64,000 nucleotides of DNA from G965200765 sp965203865 (GCA_965203865.1 OZ241916.1:2976001-3040000), one strand, 5' to 3'; shown: positions 27,299-36,096, counted from the stretch's first letter. Translations and numbers: made by a program. The notes: generated by a model not told the origin, from the sequence alone.

Positions 27299-27473
27299 TA
27301 GGTTTGGACTGGATAAATTACTTATGGAATGCCTTGGCTTACTGTCTAATGACACAATGGCCTCGTGGAACAAAAAGTTGCAATGTAGTTCAACAAACCA
27401 TACACAATTATCAGTCTGGAGTTCTTGTTGACCAAAGGTGTCATAGCTTTCACCAGTCATTGTGGACTTGTCT

Positions 27474-27634
27474 TTACACGGTAAGTGTGAGCGGTGCAAC
27501 ATGCTTTATTACACTGAAAATTTGTCCTTTTCGATTAGTTTGAATTCTCCAATCCCAAAATGCTGGAAAAAGTCAAATCCGTAATGATCATTTTTCGCAC
27601 GGATAAATACATCCGCATCTACTATGTATGGCAT
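27474..27634 (-). pseudogene. DUF4411 (PIN-like) family gene, frameshifted remnant
   Basis: The ATG at 27634 overlaps the TAA of the ImmA-like gene (TAATG). The start MPYIVDADVFIRAKNDHYGF is typical of DUF4411, a PIN-type nuclease-like family. The frame then drifts to a stop at 27509, while the expected AFWDW, followed by NRKGQIFSVIK, occurs in the adjacent frame and stops at 27474. The rest of the domain, normally about 150 residues, is not recoverable between 27299 and 27473. Linkage to an XRE/ImmA-IrrE gene is a known pairing for this family. Here the effector half seems dead. Confidence 0.7.
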
Positions 27635-28776
27635 TAATATTCTTTCTCCAGATATTCCGCGAAGCTACGAAATGTTGACAATTTTTTTAAATCTAAAAGT
27701 TGAAAAGCTTCGGAGTAGGTTGTATGACCCTCTAGAGTACTCTCCACCAATGCTCGCCCGAATCTACGCCCCACACGCGCTGTAAGAGAATTTTGAAAAA
27801 CTCCCCCGCTTGTCCCTCGAAAATGTGTCAGACGTTCTAATTCAGATTGATAAGCTTTCCGGAAAGTGTTGCGGTCAAGTTTTCCCAAATCATAAATTCG
27901 TCGTAATACAACAAGAGTACTCACTTTATAGTACCGCGCAAGTCGAGTAAGTGTATCCGGCAACTTTTCATTTGTTCGGTATTGTTCAGCCACGGACGAA
28001 AGTGGCATTAGTACTTCGGCTGCTACGCGGTTGCACCAAGATTCAACCTCGTGAGTAGGCTGGGAATCCGGGCTGATGTCAGACAATCCAGACTCTCCTA
28101 TCCAGATATGGGCCAGTTCATGAATTAAAGTAAAAACTTGTGTTGCTTTTGTATTAGCCCCGTTGATAAACACAAGCGGAGCAAAGTCATCAATAAGAGC
28201 AAAGCCACGAAACTCTTCAAAACTTAGTTTACGATGTGTATTGTTTCCAACAACACCGCTAACCATAACCAATATGCCAATGCACTCTGCTCGGTCTATC
28301 AAATGACGCAACGAATCCGACCAGGATTGAATATTGCTTTCTTGTAAATTTGTTTGCAATGTTTCGTTGATAACTCTGGAAGTTGTCTCAATATCGCTGT
28401 CAATTGTTTCCGAGCCAGCGAATGGTACAGAATCTTCTCCTGCTAGCATCGCATATTCCCTATACCAATCTTGACGGCGCTGGCAAAGATAAACAGTGTG
28501 AAGTAGATTCAAACTTGGGCGGTTGAGCGGAACATTCCCGACCGTTCGAAAGTCGGGTATCGGAAAAGAGTACTCTGGCGGCGTCGGATAAAAAAAGTAT
28601 CCTAATGGTGCATGAGTGGTACTGGAAAACTTTTCAAGCTGATTCAACGTTGGTTTTACTTCACCACGTTCCCATTCAATGTATTTTGGAAATCGATGAA
28701 CCAAGTCATCAACACTTATCTCTGCGCGCTCCCGCGCCCAACGTAGCATTTCAGGATTTACCGGAACTTGAATCAT
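27634..28776 (-). CDS. ImmA/IrrE-family metallopeptidase with N-terminal HTH-like region
   Basis: A 380-residue protein. Residues 5-55 resemble an XRE helix-turn-helix (MLRWARERAEISVDDLVHR, then EWERGEVKPTLNQLEKF). The C-terminal half is a COG2856 zinc peptidase with FTLIHELAHIWIG (HExxH at 219-223) and a later CNRVAAEVLMP helix supplying the third ligand. Such proteins cleave or control repressors in mobile elements and toxin-antitoxin-like modules. It is translationally coupled to the broken DUF4411 gene. The start at 28776 is chosen because an upstream TTG (28788) adds only four residues. It closes the defence island next to type III Res. Confidence 0.88.
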   Translation of the reverse strand: MIQVPVNPEMLRWARERAEISVDDLVHRFPKYIEWERGEVKPTLNQLEKFSSTTHAPLGYFFYPTPPEYSFPIPDFRTVGNVPLNRPSLNLLHTVYLCQRRQDWYREYAMLAGEDSVPFAGSETIDSDIETTSRVINETLQTNLQESNIQSWSDSLRHLIDRAECIGILVMVSGVVGNNTHRKLSFEEFRGFALIDDFAPLVFINGANTKATQVFTLIHELAHIWIGESGLSDISPDSQPTHEVESWCNRVAAEVLMPLSSVAEQYRTNEKLPDTLTRLARYYKVSTLVVLRRIYDLGKLDRNTFRKAYQSELERLTHFRGTSGGVFQNSLTARVGRRFGRALVESTLEGHTTYSEAFQLLDLKKLSTFRSFAEYLEKEY

Positions 28777-28967
28777 ACACTGACCCAATGATTATGAAAC
28801 ATTATATTTTACTATTATGAAGTGTCAGTATCTTGCAACCTTCAAAAATATGGTCAAATCCATAAACGAGTATAAGCACTCTTATATAGAAGATGGACTG
28901 GAAATTGAATATTTTCATTGTTACATTAACAAGCAAAATATCCGGAATCACATTTTGAAATTAGGCA

Positions 28968-29546
28968 CTACATCGTTCTTGCTGTATCCTGGTCAGTGAG
29001 TTGAACCAGAATGTGCTGTTTTGTACCAGATTTACGAAATTTCAGCGTTGTCCATTGGTTCGATTCCAGTAATTGGTTGGGAGTGCTATCTGATTCAATG
29101 TAAACACATGCGTTCGGTGCAAGGTTTTTCCCGCTCTCCAATTGCACCAGAATACCCTCAAGCAAGTTCCGGTAGAATGGGGGGTCAAGAAATACTATGT
29201 CGAACTGCTGGTCAGGGCGTTTCAAATATTCAATCGCCTTCATGTTTAATATTCTGGCATTGGTTGCTTCAAGGTCCAGTTTTGTCTGCGACAGCTGCCG
29301 GGTGCATTCTTTGCTACTATCAACAAATACCACCGAAGCTGCGCCACGCGACAAAGCTTCGTATCCAAGTGCGCCGCTACCAGCAAAGAGGTCCAGACAC
29401 CTTGCACCCTCAACTCGGTCTCTCAGCCAATTGAACAGCATTTCACGGGCATAGTCTGTGGTTGGCCGAATATTTTCGCGGGGATTGAATCGAATCGTAC
29501 GACCGCGCCATGCACCAGAGATAATTCTGAGCTTTCCGTTCTTCAA
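28968..29546 (-). CDS. rsmD: 16S rRNA (guanine966-N2)-methyltransferase
   Basis: A 192-residue class I methyltransferase that modifies G966 of 16S rRNA in the small subunit. The RsmD signatures are LRIISGAWRGRTIRF, RPTTDYAREMLFNWL, the SAM motif CLDLFAGSGALGYEALSRG and the catalytic DPPF in IVFLDPPFYRN. The TTG at 29546 is effectively forced: an in-frame stop lies just upstream and no ATG occurs before the conserved N-terminus; AAGG lies about 12 bases before it. Divergent from ftsY, as in many gammaproteobacteria. Confidence 0.95.
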   Translation of the reverse strand: MKNGKLRIISGAWRGRTIRFNPRENIRPTTDYAREMLFNWLRDRVEGARCLDLFAGSGALGYEALSRGAASVVFVDSSKECTRQLSQTKLDLEATNARILNMKAIEYLKRPDQQFDIVFLDPPFYRNLLEGILVQLESGKNLAPNACVYIESDSTPNQLLESNQWTTLKFRKSGTKQHILVQLTDQDTARTM

Positions 29547-29671
29547 TTGAATTAAGCCTTTTTGGAGGTCAAGTTACAGAATCAAACAACAATTCAATTA
29601 ATATTCAACGATAATATATTGTTGACTCAACCAAATAACAGCAAATCAATATTCTACTCCAAAGGATATTC

Positions 29672-30619
29672 ATGGTAAATTCTGAAACATCAATTTCAGC
29701 AGGGACCTCAACATGGCTAGCTGGGCTTGGAAAAACCCGTAACGCGCTCGGAAATTTTTTCTCGTCGCTGGGTTACGCTCCAAATTCCGAGGGCTATTTG
29801 AACGATCTGCATGACGCACTGATACTATGTGATGTCGGATTTGATGCCAGCCAAAATATCATTGACAAAATTCGACCGAAAATCAACCGCAGGTCTGCGA
29901 ATCATTCCGAACTTGAATACATGCTGAAGCACGAACTTTCACTTGCTTTGGCCGGTGTCGAAAAAAGATTCAACCCCGACGACCATACGAGCCCGGCGGT
30001 CATGCTTATGCTGGGGGTTAACGGAGTGGGCAAGACTACAACAGTTGCCAAAATAGCCAACTATTATCAGCAAAGTGGATATTCAGTAGTGATGGCTGCC
30101 TGTGACACATATCGGCCTGCGGCAATCGAGCAACTTCAGGTTTGGGGCGATCGCATTAAAGTGCCGGTAATTTTTCAAAGTTCCGGTGCCGACCCGGCCG
30201 CGGTTGCACATGATGCATTTCACGCCGCTACTGCAAGGAATGCCGGGCTACTGATACTTGATACTGCAGGCAGGCAGCACTCGCGGGACGACTTGATGCG
30301 GCAAGTTGAAAAAGTGGGAAGAGTATTGTCAAAGATCGAGCCTACTGCGCCGCATGAAACACTTATTACAATTGACGGTGCTACAGGACAGAATGCGATT
30401 TCCCAAGTTGAACACTTCAACCGACATATTCCATTGAGTGGAATTTGCATATCAAAGCTGGACGGAACTGCGAAGGGTGGAATACTGATAGCGCTTGCCC
30501 AAAAATTCGCTTTGCCTGTCAGATTCATAGGACTTGGGGAAAGCATTGAGGATATTGCCCCTTTTCAAACGCAGGAGTATGTAAACTCTTTGCTGCCATT
30601 CGATAATCATCCAGTTTAA
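29672..30619 (+). CDS. ftsY: Signal recognition particle receptor FtsY
   Basis: A 315-residue SRP GTPase that docks ribosome-SRP complexes to the inner membrane. N domain then G domain: P-loop GVNGVGKTTTVAKIA, DTYRPAAIEQL, LILDTAGRQHS, and TKxD-type ISKLDGTAKGG, followed by GLGESIEDIAPF. The acidic A domain found in E. coli FtsY is absent, leaving the short NG form. AAAGGATATT precedes the ATG. The ftsE start lies 11 bases after its stop, forming the classic ftsYEX operon. Confidence 0.97.
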   Translation: MVNSETSISAGTSTWLAGLGKTRNALGNFFSSLGYAPNSEGYLNDLHDALILCDVGFDASQNIIDKIRPKINRRSANHSELEYMLKHELSLALAGVEKRFNPDDHTSPAVMLMLGVNGVGKTTTVAKIANYYQQSGYSVVMAACDTYRPAAIEQLQVWGDRIKVPVIFQSSGADPAAVAHDAFHAATARNAGLLILDTAGRQHSRDDLMRQVEKVGRVLSKIEPTAPHETLITIDGATGQNAISQVEHFNRHIPLSGICISKLDGTAKGGILIALAQKFALPVRFIGLGESIEDIAPFQTQEYVNSLLPFDNHPV

Positions 30620-30630
30620 TCCGCACCTCA

Positions 30631-31326
30631 ATGATCAGGTTTTCAGGAGTAACCAAGCAGTTTCCAAACGGCAATGTTGCACTGCGCGGAGTGTCATTCT
30701 CCATTGAACCCAGACAGCTGGTATTTCTTACCGGCCATTCTGGCGCAGGAAAAACCACGCTGATTAAACTGCTAACACTTGGCGAACGTCCCTCGCGCGG
30801 CCATATATTTATCAATGAGCGAAACCTGACCCAGATTCGCGGAAAGAATATTGCCTACTACAGAAGAACAATCGGAGTTGTGCATCAGGACCACAAACTC
30901 CTGTTCGACCGTAGCGTTCGCGACAATGTCGCACTGCCTCTGATTGTCAGTAACATGGAGCACAGTAAAATTCAAAGACGTGTATCGGCTGCACTGGAAC
31001 AGGTGGGACTGGCAGGAAAGGAAAATATGTATCCGATGAGTCTTTCCGGTGGAGAACAGCAGCGAGTCGGAATAGCAAGAGCTATTGTTGGTCGTCCGCC
31101 GTTGATAATTGCTGATGAACCTACCGGAAATTTGGACCATGAACTTGGGACGCATATTATGAACTACTTCAAAATGCTCGCCAAGCACGATACCACAGTT
31201 ATTGTAGCTACCCATGATCGAAACCATTTCGAATCCCCTCGCGGCGAACACTATGGCCACAGGATTCTTGAGCTTAGAGAGGGAATGCTAATTTCCGATG
31301 GTGGAGCGAGATTGAGCAATGTCTAG
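30631..31326 (+). CDS. ftsE: Cell division ATP-binding protein FtsE
   Basis: A 231-residue ABC ATPase. Visible motifs are Walker A GHSGAGKTTLIK, the FtsE-typical GVVHQDHKLLFDRSV, signature LSGGEQQRVGIARAI, Walker B LIIADEPTGNLD and the switch histidine in VATHDRNHF. With FtsX it forms a complex at the division septum that activates peptidoglycan hydrolases through periplasmic partners. The C-terminus overlaps ftsX by eight bases. Confidence 0.97.
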   Translation: MIRFSGVTKQFPNGNVALRGVSFSIEPRQLVFLTGHSGAGKTTLIKLLTLGERPSRGHIFINERNLTQIRGKNIAYYRRTIGVVHQDHKLLFDRSVRDNVALPLIVSNMEHSKIQRRVSAALEQVGLAGKENMYPMSLSGGEQQRVGIARAIVGRPPLIIADEPTGNLDHELGTHIMNYFKMLAKHDTTVIVATHDRNHFESPRGEHYGHRILELREGMLISDGGARLSNV

Positions 31327-32239
31327 CTTGGTTGCCATGCATGCACAGGCACTGCTGTCCAGTGTCGGCAGAGTATGGCGTTCGCCGATCGCAACATTGC
31401 TGACAGCTGCTGGAATCGGCATAATCTTGTCGCTTCCGATTGGATTGCTCTCGCTCACATTAAATGTTCAGGCAGTTGTCGAAATGTGGGAAAGCCAACC
31501 TCAAATTTCACTGTTTCTAAAAAAGAGCGCCTCCGAGCAGGATGCGATGTCGTTGCGAGACCAGCTCGAAAAACAATCTGATATCGCTGATGCCCAACTG
31601 CTTCTTTCCGATGGTGCTCTTGAAGAATTCAAGCAGACTACAGGATTGGAGTCAATTCTGGAGTACATACCTGAAAACCCTTTGCCGTCTGTAATTGTTG
31701 TCCAGCCAGCCGAGTTGTTTCAGACACCTGAAGCAATTCAAAATCTTGTAAACAAGCTTCGCAACTTCGAGCTGGTGGATACCATGCATTTGGATTTGGA
31801 ATGGATGCAAAGAATTTATACGTTCTTTGAACTGGCGCAAATCCTGTTCGGCTTTGTTTCTGCGGTGCTGATACTGGCCGCCGTACTTCTGATTGGCAAC
31901 ACCACTCGAATGGCAGTAGCGAACAGAGCCGATGAAATTACCGTTATCAATGACATTGGAGGTACCCGCACATTCATTCGCAGACCGTTTTTGTACAGTG
32001 GCGTAATTCACGGTTTACTTGGAATTGGCGTAGCATGGATCCTCATAACAATTGCGACTGCTGTATTGGAAAAACCTGTCGACAAGCTTGCCCTTCTGTA
32101 CAGCAGCGAGTTTGAAATACTGCCAATACCCTGGAGTGCATGGTTGGTCATGGTAGTCTCAACTGTGCTACTCAGTTGGGCGGCATCTCGTATTGCGGTT
32201 GACATGCACCTCCATCGCCTGACATCCAAAATCTCGTAG
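31319..32239 (+). CDS. ftsX: Cell division membrane protein FtsX
   Basis: A 306-residue membrane protein with four predicted helices: one near residues 25-50, then a periplasmic loop of about 120 residues (containing VEMWESQPQISLFLKK), then three C-terminal helices around FVSAVLILAAVLLIGNTTR, LLGIGVAWILITIAT and the end. ISVFLK-like and NTTRMAVANRADEI segments are family-typical. Partner of FtsE. About 200 bases of regulatory DNA follow before rpoH. Confidence 0.95.
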   Translation: MSSLVAMHAQALLSSVGRVWRSPIATLLTAAGIGIILSLPIGLLSLTLNVQAVVEMWESQPQISLFLKKSASEQDAMSLRDQLEKQSDIADAQLLLSDGALEEFKQTTGLESILEYIPENPLPSVIVVQPAELFQTPEAIQNLVNKLRNFELVDTMHLDLEWMQRIYTFFELAQILFGFVSAVLILAAVLLIGNTTRMAVANRADEITVINDIGGTRTFIRRPFLYSGVIHGLLGIGVAWILITIATAVLEKPVDKLALLYSSEFEILPIPWSAWLVMVVSTVLLSWAASRIAVDMHLHRLTSKIS

Positions 32240-32367
32240 TTAAAATTCTATACTTAACCTGCAAAATAGAGCACCACGGTCATAGGTTCATACGCTAGCG
32301 TAGTTTGAAGGGAGTGCAAATATTTGGGTTTTCAAGAAGTTTCTTGCAAAATTGTAAAGAATATAAA

Positions 32368-32395
32368 CTTGAAATATGCAGATTTGCCCCCATAC
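32368..32395 (+). promoter_or_regulatory. Sigma-32-type heat-shock promoter upstream of rpoH
   Basis: CTTGAA (32368-32373), a 14-base spacer and CCCCATAC (32388-32395) match the sigma-32 consensus CTTGAA-N13/14-CCCCATNT at nearly every position. Predicted transcription start near 32402, about 100 bases before the rpoH ATG. A separate perfect palindrome CAAGAA-GT-TTCTTG lies just upstream at 32333-32346. Suggests that RpoH activates its own gene. Confidence 0.7.
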
Positions 32396-32440
32396 TCCTC
32401 AATATAGTGCCAGTACTTAATTCTTTGTAAGAGTAAAAAA

Positions 32441-32467
32441 TTAGCACTCATGGTAAAAGAGTGCTAA
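32441..32467. promoter_or_regulatory. CIRCE element (HrcA operator) in the rpoH leader
   Basis: TTAGCACTC (32441-32449), a nine-base spacer and GAGTGCTAA (32459-32467): an exact match to the CIRCE consensus with the canonical spacing. HrcA binds this palindrome and represses heat-shock genes. It lies between the predicted sigma-32-type promoter and the rpoH start, as expected for repression of this transcript. Confidence 0.92.
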
Positions 32468-32501
32468 AATGACTTTATCAAATTTGGAGAAAAGGAGTAA
32501 G

Positions 32502-33365
32502 ATGACAAATCAATTACCAACGTTGCAGAATAGTAGCCTTGCTGCATATCTGAAGTCGATCAATGCGCAAAAAGAGCTGAGTGCGGAAGAAGAGCGCGAG
32601 TTGGCTGTTCGCTATCGCGAGCACGAAGACGTTGAAGCAGCTCAGCAATTGGTGCTTTCTCACCTTCGATATGTTGTACATGTCGCAAGACGATTTATGG
32701 GCTACGGTCTTCCTGTCACTGACTTGATACAGGAGGGAAACATTGGTTTGATGAAAGCAGTCAAGCGCTACGACCCTAGCAGGAACAATCGATTGATCAC
32801 CTATGCTGCGCATTGGATCAAGGCTGAAATCTATGAATTTATCCTGAAAAACTGGAAACTGGTTCGAGTTGCGACAACAAAAGCACAGCGAAAATTGTTC
32901 TTCAATCTCAAAAAGCATCGCAATAGCCTTGAACCTATGAGCGACTCGGAGATCAAGAAACTGGCTTGTGACCTTAATATTCCAGAAAAGGATGTTCGGG
33001 ATATGGAAGTAAGAATGACCGAACCTGAAGTCTCATTTAACATTGAAAATGATAGCGACGATAGTTCCCCGGTTCTGGCTCCGGAGCAGTATCTTGGCGA
33101 CAATACCTACAATCCTGAACTTGTATACGAACAGGAGCACGGTGAAGAGGTCCGCAAGCAGATGCTTGAAGAAGCGATGAGTAAACTGGATACCCGCAGC
33201 CGGGATATCATCACCCGCCGATGGCTCGCCGACCAAGAAAAACGTTTGCCTCTGCAAAAGCTCGCCAAAGAGTATGGCGTAACTTCGGAGAGAATTCGGC
33301 AAATTGAACACAAGGCCATACTGCAAATGAAAAATTCAATTGAAGGACTGGGCTACCAGGCTTAG
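32502..33365 (+). CDS. rpoH: RNA polymerase heat-shock sigma factor (sigma-32)
   Basis: A 287-residue sigma-70-family protein. Region 1.2/2 shows LAAYLKSINAQKELSAEEE, LVLSHLRYVVHVARRFMGYG and LIQEGNIGLMKAVKRYDP; the RpoH box QRKLFFNLKKHR follows; region 4.2 holds LQKLAKEYGVTSERIRQIEH. It directs RNA polymerase to heat-shock promoters. The ATG at 32502 is chosen over the one at 32469 because AAAAGGAG lies six or so bases before it and the conserved N-terminus begins there. Its upstream region combines a sigma-32-type promoter with a CIRCE operator. A strong terminator follows. Confidence 0.96.
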   Translation: MTNQLPTLQNSSLAAYLKSINAQKELSAEEERELAVRYREHEDVEAAQQLVLSHLRYVVHVARRFMGYGLPVTDLIQEGNIGLMKAVKRYDPSRNNRLITYAAHWIKAEIYEFILKNWKLVRVATTKAQRKLFFNLKKHRNSLEPMSDSEIKKLACDLNIPEKDVRDMEVRMTEPEVSFNIENDSDDSSPVLAPEQYLGDNTYNPELVYEQEHGEEVRKQMLEEAMSKLDTRSRDIITRRWLADQEKRLPLQKLAKEYGVTSERIRQIEHKAILQMKNSIEGLGYQA

Positions 33366-33392
33366 ACTTCAGACAGCAAATAAACCAAACTC

Positions 33393-33424
33393 AAAAACGG
33401 ACCGGCTATGCCGGTCCGTTTTTT
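33393..33424 (+). terminator. Rho-independent terminator after rpoH
   Basis: Perfect stem ACGGACCGGC / GCCGGTCCGT with a three-base loop (TAT), flanked by A-run and followed by six T. A-tract and T-tract make it likely bidirectional, also serving the convergent gene at 33486. Confidence 0.9.
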
Positions 33425-33485
33425 GTTGAATGGCTAGCATGCTGTACTCAGAGACCGCAATCGTTGCAACAATTGACCCGCTCCA

Positions 33486-34520
33486 CTAGAAAGCGACAAC
33501 ATGTTCAATATCCAGACAAATACAAATACGGTCCCCGATAGAAAAATTGTTATGGCTTGGCACCAATGACAATATTTCCCTTCCGTCAGACAAGCGCAAT
33601 GTGTACATGATTTCAGCCCCTCTGAATGCCTTGCTTACCACCTCAAGTGACATCTCACTGCTATCGTCAAGAACAATATCGTCCGGGCGAATCAATACGT
33701 CGACTTGAGCACCAACTTCGCGCAATCCGTTGCTGGATTTAATAACCCCGAGACTTGTTCTAATTTCCCCGGGCGAAATTACAGTTCCCGGGATAAAGGC
33801 TCCTTCACCAATAAAATCTGCCACAAATCTGCTATTCGGTTCGTGATACAGTCGGTATGGCGTGTCCAGCTGCTGTAGCTTCCCATCATTTATGACAGCA
33901 ATATTGTCGGAAAGAGCAAATGCGATAAATTGATGGTGCGTAACCAGAACAGAAGTTGTGGAATGTGTTTTGAACAACTCTCGAAATTCGTTCAGAATTT
34001 GCTCGCGCAAATCAACATCCAGGTTTGAAAATGGCTCATCCATAAGAATCATTTCAGGGTTTGCAACAAGTGCCCGTGCAGCAGCGACGCGTTGCTGCTG
34101 TCCGCCCGACAGTTCATGCGGATATCGCTCCGCGAGTTTTAATATGCCCATTCGCTCCAGCATATTTTGCGACTTTTGGATACGCTCGGACTTGGAATTT
34201 TTTCTCAAGCCAATACCAACGTTTTGGATGACTTTCAAATGCGGAAATAGTGCGAAATCCTGAAATACCATGCCTATGCGCCGTTTTTCCGGCGCTAGCT
34301 GGAAATTCGGGCTAGACACTACTTTGCCGTCGATTCGAATTTCACCCGACAAGACCGGATGAAATCCGGCAATGGCGCGCAATATTGTCGTCTTGCCTAC
34401 TCCACTCGGGCCAAGTATGCAACCCGCCTCCCCTCTTTCCACAGTCATGCTGAAAGATTCAACAACCGCTGTGCTGCCATACGCAAGCGTTACATCATCA
34501 ATTTCAAGTACGGCTGTCAC
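33486..34520 (-). CDS. ABC transporter ATP-binding protein, FbpC/PotA class with TOBE domain
   Basis: A 344-residue ATPase. Walker A GPSGVGKTTILRAIAG, Q-loop MVFQDFALFPHL, signature LSGGQQQRVAAARAL, Walker B MILMDEPFSNLD and switch VTHHQFIAF are clear. The C-terminal TOBE-like region includes FVADFIGEGAFIPG and LIRPDDIVL. The Q-loop and overall layout are closest to ferric-iron (FbpC) importers, with polyamine or sulfate importers as alternatives. No permease or binding protein is adjacent. It starts with GTG overlapping the argF stop (GTGA), so it is translationally coupled to arginine synthesis, an unusual linkage. Confidence 0.9.
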   Translation of the reverse strand: MTAVLEIDDVTLAYGSTAVVESFSMTVERGEAGCILGPSGVGKTTILRAIAGFHPVLSGEIRIDGKVVSSPNFQLAPEKRRIGMVFQDFALFPHLKVIQNVGIGLRKNSKSERIQKSQNMLERMGILKLAERYPHELSGGQQQRVAAARALVANPEMILMDEPFSNLDVDLREQILNEFRELFKTHSTTSVLVTHHQFIAFALSDNIAVINDGKLQQLDTPYRLYHEPNSRFVADFIGEGAFIPGTVISPGEIRTSLGVIKSSNGLREVGAQVDVLIRPDDIVLDDSSEMSLEVVSKAFRGAEIMYTLRLSDGREILSLVPSHNNFSIGDRICICLDIEHVVAF

Positions 34521-35467
34521 GATTGTTGTGTAAAGCTTCCTTGCAGCAGTTCATTCCCTTTGTGCCACTGTAAAAGCAATTCTATCAATGCTTTTTGCGC
34601 ATGCAGCCTGTTCTCTGCCTCTTCCCAGACAACGCTTTGGGGACCGTCAATGACCTCGGCATCCACTTCCATCCCCCGATACGCAGGCAGGCAATGCATG
34701 AATACAGCATTCGGATTGGCCTGGTCCATTACCTTCTGTGTAACGCGATATGCTTCAAACTGTTTTTGCCTATGCTCTTTTTCGTATTCCTGGCCCATAC
34801 TGGCCCATGTGTCAGTGACGACAACATCAACCCCTTTTGCCGCTTCCATTGGGTCTGGAATCAACTGAATGTTTGCACTCTGCTCCGGGAGAAAATCCAG
34901 GTTCGGAGCATAGTCAGCCGGAGTAGAAATTCTTAATTCGAAATCAAATTTTTGCGATGCAAGCGCCCATGAGTTGCATACATTGTTTCCATCTCCAATC
35001 CACGCAACTTTTGCACCTTGAATTTCCCCGCGAATTTCGCAGTACGTCTGAATATCGGCGAGCAGCTGGCAAGGATGAAAAGAGTCGCTTAATCCATTCA
35101 CCACTGGCACAGTCGAATTCTCCGCATAGCACTCTATATTGCTGTGAGCTCCGGTACGTACTACAATCAAATCCACCATACTGGACAATACATGCGCAGT
35201 GTCCGAAAGAGATTCGCCGCGTTTTAACTGAGAGTCACCCGATGCCAGAAAAATTGTGCTTCCCCCAAAATGGTGGGTAGCTACTTCAAATGAGACGCGA
35301 GTTCGAGTCGACGACTTGTCGAATACCAGCGCAAGCGTTCGATTTTTCATGATCTGGGGCGCTTCGCCGCGCGAGCGCCACATTTTTTTCAACTTGATTG
35401 CGCGCGCGACCAGGCATTGCGCTTCGTCCTTTGACAAATCATTCAGAGTCAGAAGGTGGCGCAACAT
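34517..35467 (-). CDS. argF: Ornithine carbamoyltransferase
   Basis: A 316-residue enzyme converting ornithine and carbamoyl phosphate to citrulline. Motifs: SSTRTRVSFEVA (carbamoyl phosphate STRTR), HPCQLLADIQT (substrate site), WIGDGNNVCNSW and FMHCLPAYRG with the HCLP cysteine that contacts ornithine. Normal length. First gene of a two-gene unit with the FbpC-like ATPase. The next arginine gene, argG, lies about 1 kb away on the opposite strand. Confidence 0.97.
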   Translation of the reverse strand: MLRHLLTLNDLSKDEAQCLVARAIKLKKMWRSRGEAPQIMKNRTLALVFDKSSTRTRVSFEVATHHFGGSTIFLASGDSQLKRGESLSDTAHVLSSMVDLIVVRTGAHSNIECYAENSTVPVVNGLSDSFHPCQLLADIQTYCEIRGEIQGAKVAWIGDGNNVCNSWALASQKFDFELRISTPADYAPNLDFLPEQSANIQLIPDPMEAAKGVDVVVTDTWASMGQEYEKEHRQKQFEAYRVTQKVMDQANPNAVFMHCLPAYRGMEVDAEVIDGPQSVVWEEAENRLHAQKALIELLLQWHKGNELLQGSFTQQS

Positions 35468-35507
35468 GATTGCATCAGATATAGAACAAGAACCGCCATA
35501 AACGCAA

Positions 35508-35528
35508 AGACCCGGTTATGCCGGGTCT
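35508..35528 (-). terminator. Terminator hairpin after the PuuD-like gene
   Basis: Stem AGACCCGG / CCGGGTCT with a five-base loop. On the minus strand it follows the membrane-protein gene ending at 35560 and is followed by TTT and a T-containing tract, so it most likely terminates that transcript before argF. Confidence 0.65.
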
Positions 35529-35559
35529 CAGCAATTTTTTGTGGCAAGTAAAATTGGAA

Positions 35560-36048
35560 CTAGAACATTCCGCCGTGGGAAAGAGAACCGGTGACCATGA
35601 AAAAAAGCATCGGTATGGACAGCATTGTGTTGGTTCGCGATGCAAGCAGTGCCACTCGACCCGCCTTTGCCTTCTCTTCATCGCTTGCTTCCACAAGCCC
35701 CAATACTTTTTTCTGGTTCGGCCAAATCAGGACCCAAACATTGAAAAGCATGATTGTTCCAAGCCAGACACCTATGCCAAGATATGCATGCGGCCCCTGC
35801 AACAGGAACGCGCCGGCAAACGTCTGCGATGCCAGCAAATAGTAGGCGCCAGTGAGCCACGTTGCTACTGCGGCCCATCGGAACCACAACAATGCCCGGG
35901 GAGCAATATGCTTTGTTATCCCTGCAGCAGTTCCGTCTGCCTTTGCTTTTGCAAGGCCCGGAACCTGGACAAAATTAAAGTAGTACAGCAACCCTACCCA
36001 TGTCACACCGGCAAGAATATGCAGCCATCTGTCTATTAGTAAATCCAT
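35560..36048 (-). CDS. Urate hydroxylase PuuD-like multispanning membrane protein (no cytochrome domain)
   Basis: A 162-residue membrane protein with four or five predicted helices. The start DRWLHILAGVTWVGLLYYFNFVQVP (shown in family comparison as the conserved WLHIxAGxxWxG pattern) and the FRWAAVATWLTGAYYLL helix match the membrane domain of PuuD. Family PuuD proteins carry an additional C-terminal cytochrome c domain that is absent here, and no other purine catabolism genes are adjacent, so urate oxidation is doubtful. Conserved histidines in helices 1 and 3 could bind haem. A 34-residue membrane peptide is encoded 48 bases upstream. Confidence 0.75.
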   Translation of the reverse strand: MDLLIDRWLHILAGVTWVGLLYYFNFVQVPGLAKAKADGTAAGITKHIAPRALLWFRWAAVATWLTGAYYLLASQTFAGAFLLQGPHAYLGIGVWLGTIMLFNVWVLIWPNQKKVLGLVEASDEEKAKAGRVALLASRTNTMLSIPMLFFMVTGSLSHGGMF

Positions 36049-36096
36049 TGTGCAACCTCTCTGTTCAAATTTGCTCAGTATTCACGAATAGTTTGC

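Noticed and set aside
28817..28999. 60-codon plus-strand frame between the ImmA-like gene and rsmD
   Set aside because: No motif, no good ribosome site, and it runs into the 3' end of rsmD on the other strand.
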